Position numbers and translations under genes: made by a program | The notes under the pieces: model-generated | What the model was told of the DNA's origin: nothing | The model's input: only the letters and a program-made list of their open reading frames with translations | Database searches by the model: none | Shown here: positions 63,957-64,000 of the stretch, one piece after another | Layout of the letters: each line of letters starts with the position of its first letter | How positions within the stretch are numbered: position 1 is the first letter of the stretch | From: Paenibacillus massiliensis subsp. panacisoli DSM 21345 | Lineage (GTDB): Bacteria; Bacillota; Bacilli; Paenibacillales; Paenibacillaceae | Assembly: GCF_000426545.1 (NCBI RefSeq) | Contig: NZ_AUFO01000010.1 | Coordinates: forward strand, 124,001 to 188,000 | Direction: 5' to 3' | DNA: 64,000 nt

Positions 63957-64000
63957 AGAAGCTGCTCCCGGAGGCTTTAAGCCCGAGGGTGTAGCTTTTT
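63957..64000 (+). terminator. Terminator after MFS transporter
   Basis: AAGCTGCTCCCGGAGGC / GCCCGAGGGTGTAGCTT (imperfect) followed by TTTTT at the window edge. Confidence 0.75.

Overview
The window looks like chromosome of a Paenibacillus-type member of the Bacillales. The evidence is a mid-range GC content, strong AAGGAGG ribosome-binding sites with some TTG/GTG starts, sigma-A promoters, U-tailed terminators, and gene sets known from Bacilli (nfeD2-floT, glcT with an RNA antiterminator ahead of pts genes, split glycine decarboxylase gcvPA/gcvPB with a glycine riboswitch, mtlA-mtlR-mtlF-mtlD, LytS/LytR-type two-component system). I see no tRNA, rRNA, CRISPR array, insertion sequence or phage gene, so this is core-like chromosome rather than an island.

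Layout. 1-17.6 kb holds mostly single genes: the tail of a U32 peptidase, a methyl-accepting chemotaxis protein, a class B penicillin-binding transpeptidase convergent with an AI-2E-family permease, a polysaccharide deacetylase, ilvD, a KGG-repeat stress protein, an acyltransferase, then a rightward run of KDPG aldolase, alpha/beta hydrolase, HAD phosphatase, sirtuin and YghZ-like aldo/keto reductase, and an AraC regulator facing galE. 18-22 kb: galE-galT and a YqhD-like alcohol dehydrogenase. 22.4-24.7 kb: nfeD2-floT membrane-domain operon behind an ECF (SigW-like) promoter. 24.8-29 kb: glcT, a GlcT-type RAT/terminator, a PTS IIB-IIA gene with no IIC domain, ptsH and ptsI. 29.2-34.4 kb: the glycine cleavage genes gcvT-gcvPA-gcvPB under a tandem glycine riboswitch, divergent from gcvH. 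35-40.1 kb: the mannitol operon mtlA-mtlR-mtlF-mtlD, with short overlaps between its last three genes. 40.4-48.5 kb: a membrane protein, pullulanase, GNAT, L25/Ctc, msrA, a secreted CAP protein, a probable tiny-protein gene and DUF1304. 48.7-52.6 kb: proline/ornithine catabolism (proline dehydrogenase, rocD, P5C dehydrogenase). 52.8-59.7 kb: a peptide-type ABC importer operon ending in an M14 carboxypeptidase. 59.9-63.9 kb: a LytS/LytR-type kinase and regulator followed by an OFA-family MFS transporter.

Most interesting points. (1) The last three genes match E. coli YpdA/YpdB/YhjX (a pyruvate-responsive system), here contiguous, and the gap before the transporter carries two 10-bp repeats (TGCATTTCAT and GGCATTTCAT) 11 bp apart, the same motif and spacing I recall for the E. 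coli YpdB target. (2) The first ATPase of the peptide ABC transporter has its Walker A region scrambled by two nearby indels that cancel; the correct P-loop is readable in the other frame. (3) The RAT-controlled pts gene lacks a membrane domain. (4) A 39-codon ORF has a complete expression unit: a perfect 20-bp palindrome over a consensus sigma-A promoter, a Shine-Dalgarno site and a terminator.

Functionally the window is rich in carbon handling: glucose/PTS phosphorelay, mannitol, galactose, alpha-glucan, KDPG, glycine, proline/ornithine, peptides and a probable pyruvate-type carboxylate.
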